The notes under the pieces: model-generated
Databases searched by the model: none
The model's input: only the letters and a program-made list of their open reading frames with translations
What the model was told of the DNA's origin: nothing
Position numbers and translations under genes: made by a program
Assembly (NCBI GenBank): GCA_938018155.1
Contig: CALIIG010000077.1
Span: 1 to 5,934 of the forward strand
DNA length: 5,934 bases
DNA from: an uncultured Prevotella sp.
GTDB lineage: Bacteria > Bacteroidota > Bacteroidia > Bacteroidales > Bacteroidaceae
Direction of reading: 5' to 3'
Shown here: positions 5,893 to 5,934 of the stretch, one piece after another
Numbering within the stretch: position 1 is the stretch's first letter
Layout: each line of letters begins with the position of its first letter

Positions 5893-5934
5893 ATGAAAAG
5901 GAATATGTGGGACAAAAGTAATAACAGAACAAAC
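5893..5934 (+). CDS. Possible start of the next gene (runs off the window)
   Basis: An ATG at 5893 opens a frame of 14 codons (MKRNMWDKSNNRTN) that is still open at the window edge. It starts 8 nt after the BI-1 stop codon and has a purine-rich AGAAGAAG tract about 12 nt upstream. The polar N-terminus shows no signal peptide. The piece is too short to assign a family or to exclude a chance frame. If real, it would be co-transcribed with the BI-1 gene, since no terminator separates them. Confidence 0.35.
   Translation, partial: MKRNMWDKSNNRTN

Overview
The window looks like a chromosomal segment from a Bacteroidales bacterium, most likely Prevotella or a close relative. Three things point there. 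Both flanks of the divergent intergenic region carry Bacteroidetes-type promoter boxes (TTTG / TAnnTTTG). Two secreted proteins end in the short 'YY-N-GQ/DG ... KG(I/V) ... K' tail that is common in Prevotella exported proteins. The large M16 protease and the BI-1 protein have typical Bacteroidales sequence features. No phage, transposase, CRISPR, tRNA or rRNA signal was found.

Layout, left to right. (1) The 3' end of a gene for a secreted protein, probably beta-rich or propeller-like, followed by a strong intrinsic terminator. (2) A 388-bp intergenic region between convergent genes. It holds an array of four about 22-bp units, each built on the 10-bp palindrome GACGGCCGTC or a diverged copy; the array folds into long nested hairpins. 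(3) On the minus strand, a 960-residue periplasmic or secreted M16 (pitrilysin/insulinase-type) zinc protease with an intact HxxEH site. (4) A divergent regulatory region with a near-perfect Bacteroidetes promoter and a TGTCAT-N6-ATGACA dyad for the protease gene, and one or two promoter-like elements facing the other way. (5) On the plus strand, a secreted C10 (streptopain/SpeB-like) cysteine protease homologue. It keeps the catalytic Cys, His and oxyanion Gln but has lost the usual Asn-Trp-Gly-Trp motif, the C-terminal active-site loop and most of a propeptide. (6) A consensus sigma-54 (-24/-12) promoter, TGGCACG-N4-TTGCA, 33 bp upstream of (7) a seven-helix Bax-inhibitor-1/YccA membrane protein, followed 8 nt later by (8) the possible first 14 codons of another gene running off the window.

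How the parts may work together (inference). The M16 and C10 genes are divergently transcribed from a shared 200-bp region and could be co-regulated as envelope or secreted proteolysis functions. The BI-1 gene has its own alternative-sigma promoter, so it may respond to a specific activator, for example one sensing membrane stress. The strongest points for follow-up are the sigma-54 promoter, the degenerate C10 active site and the 22-bp palindromic array.
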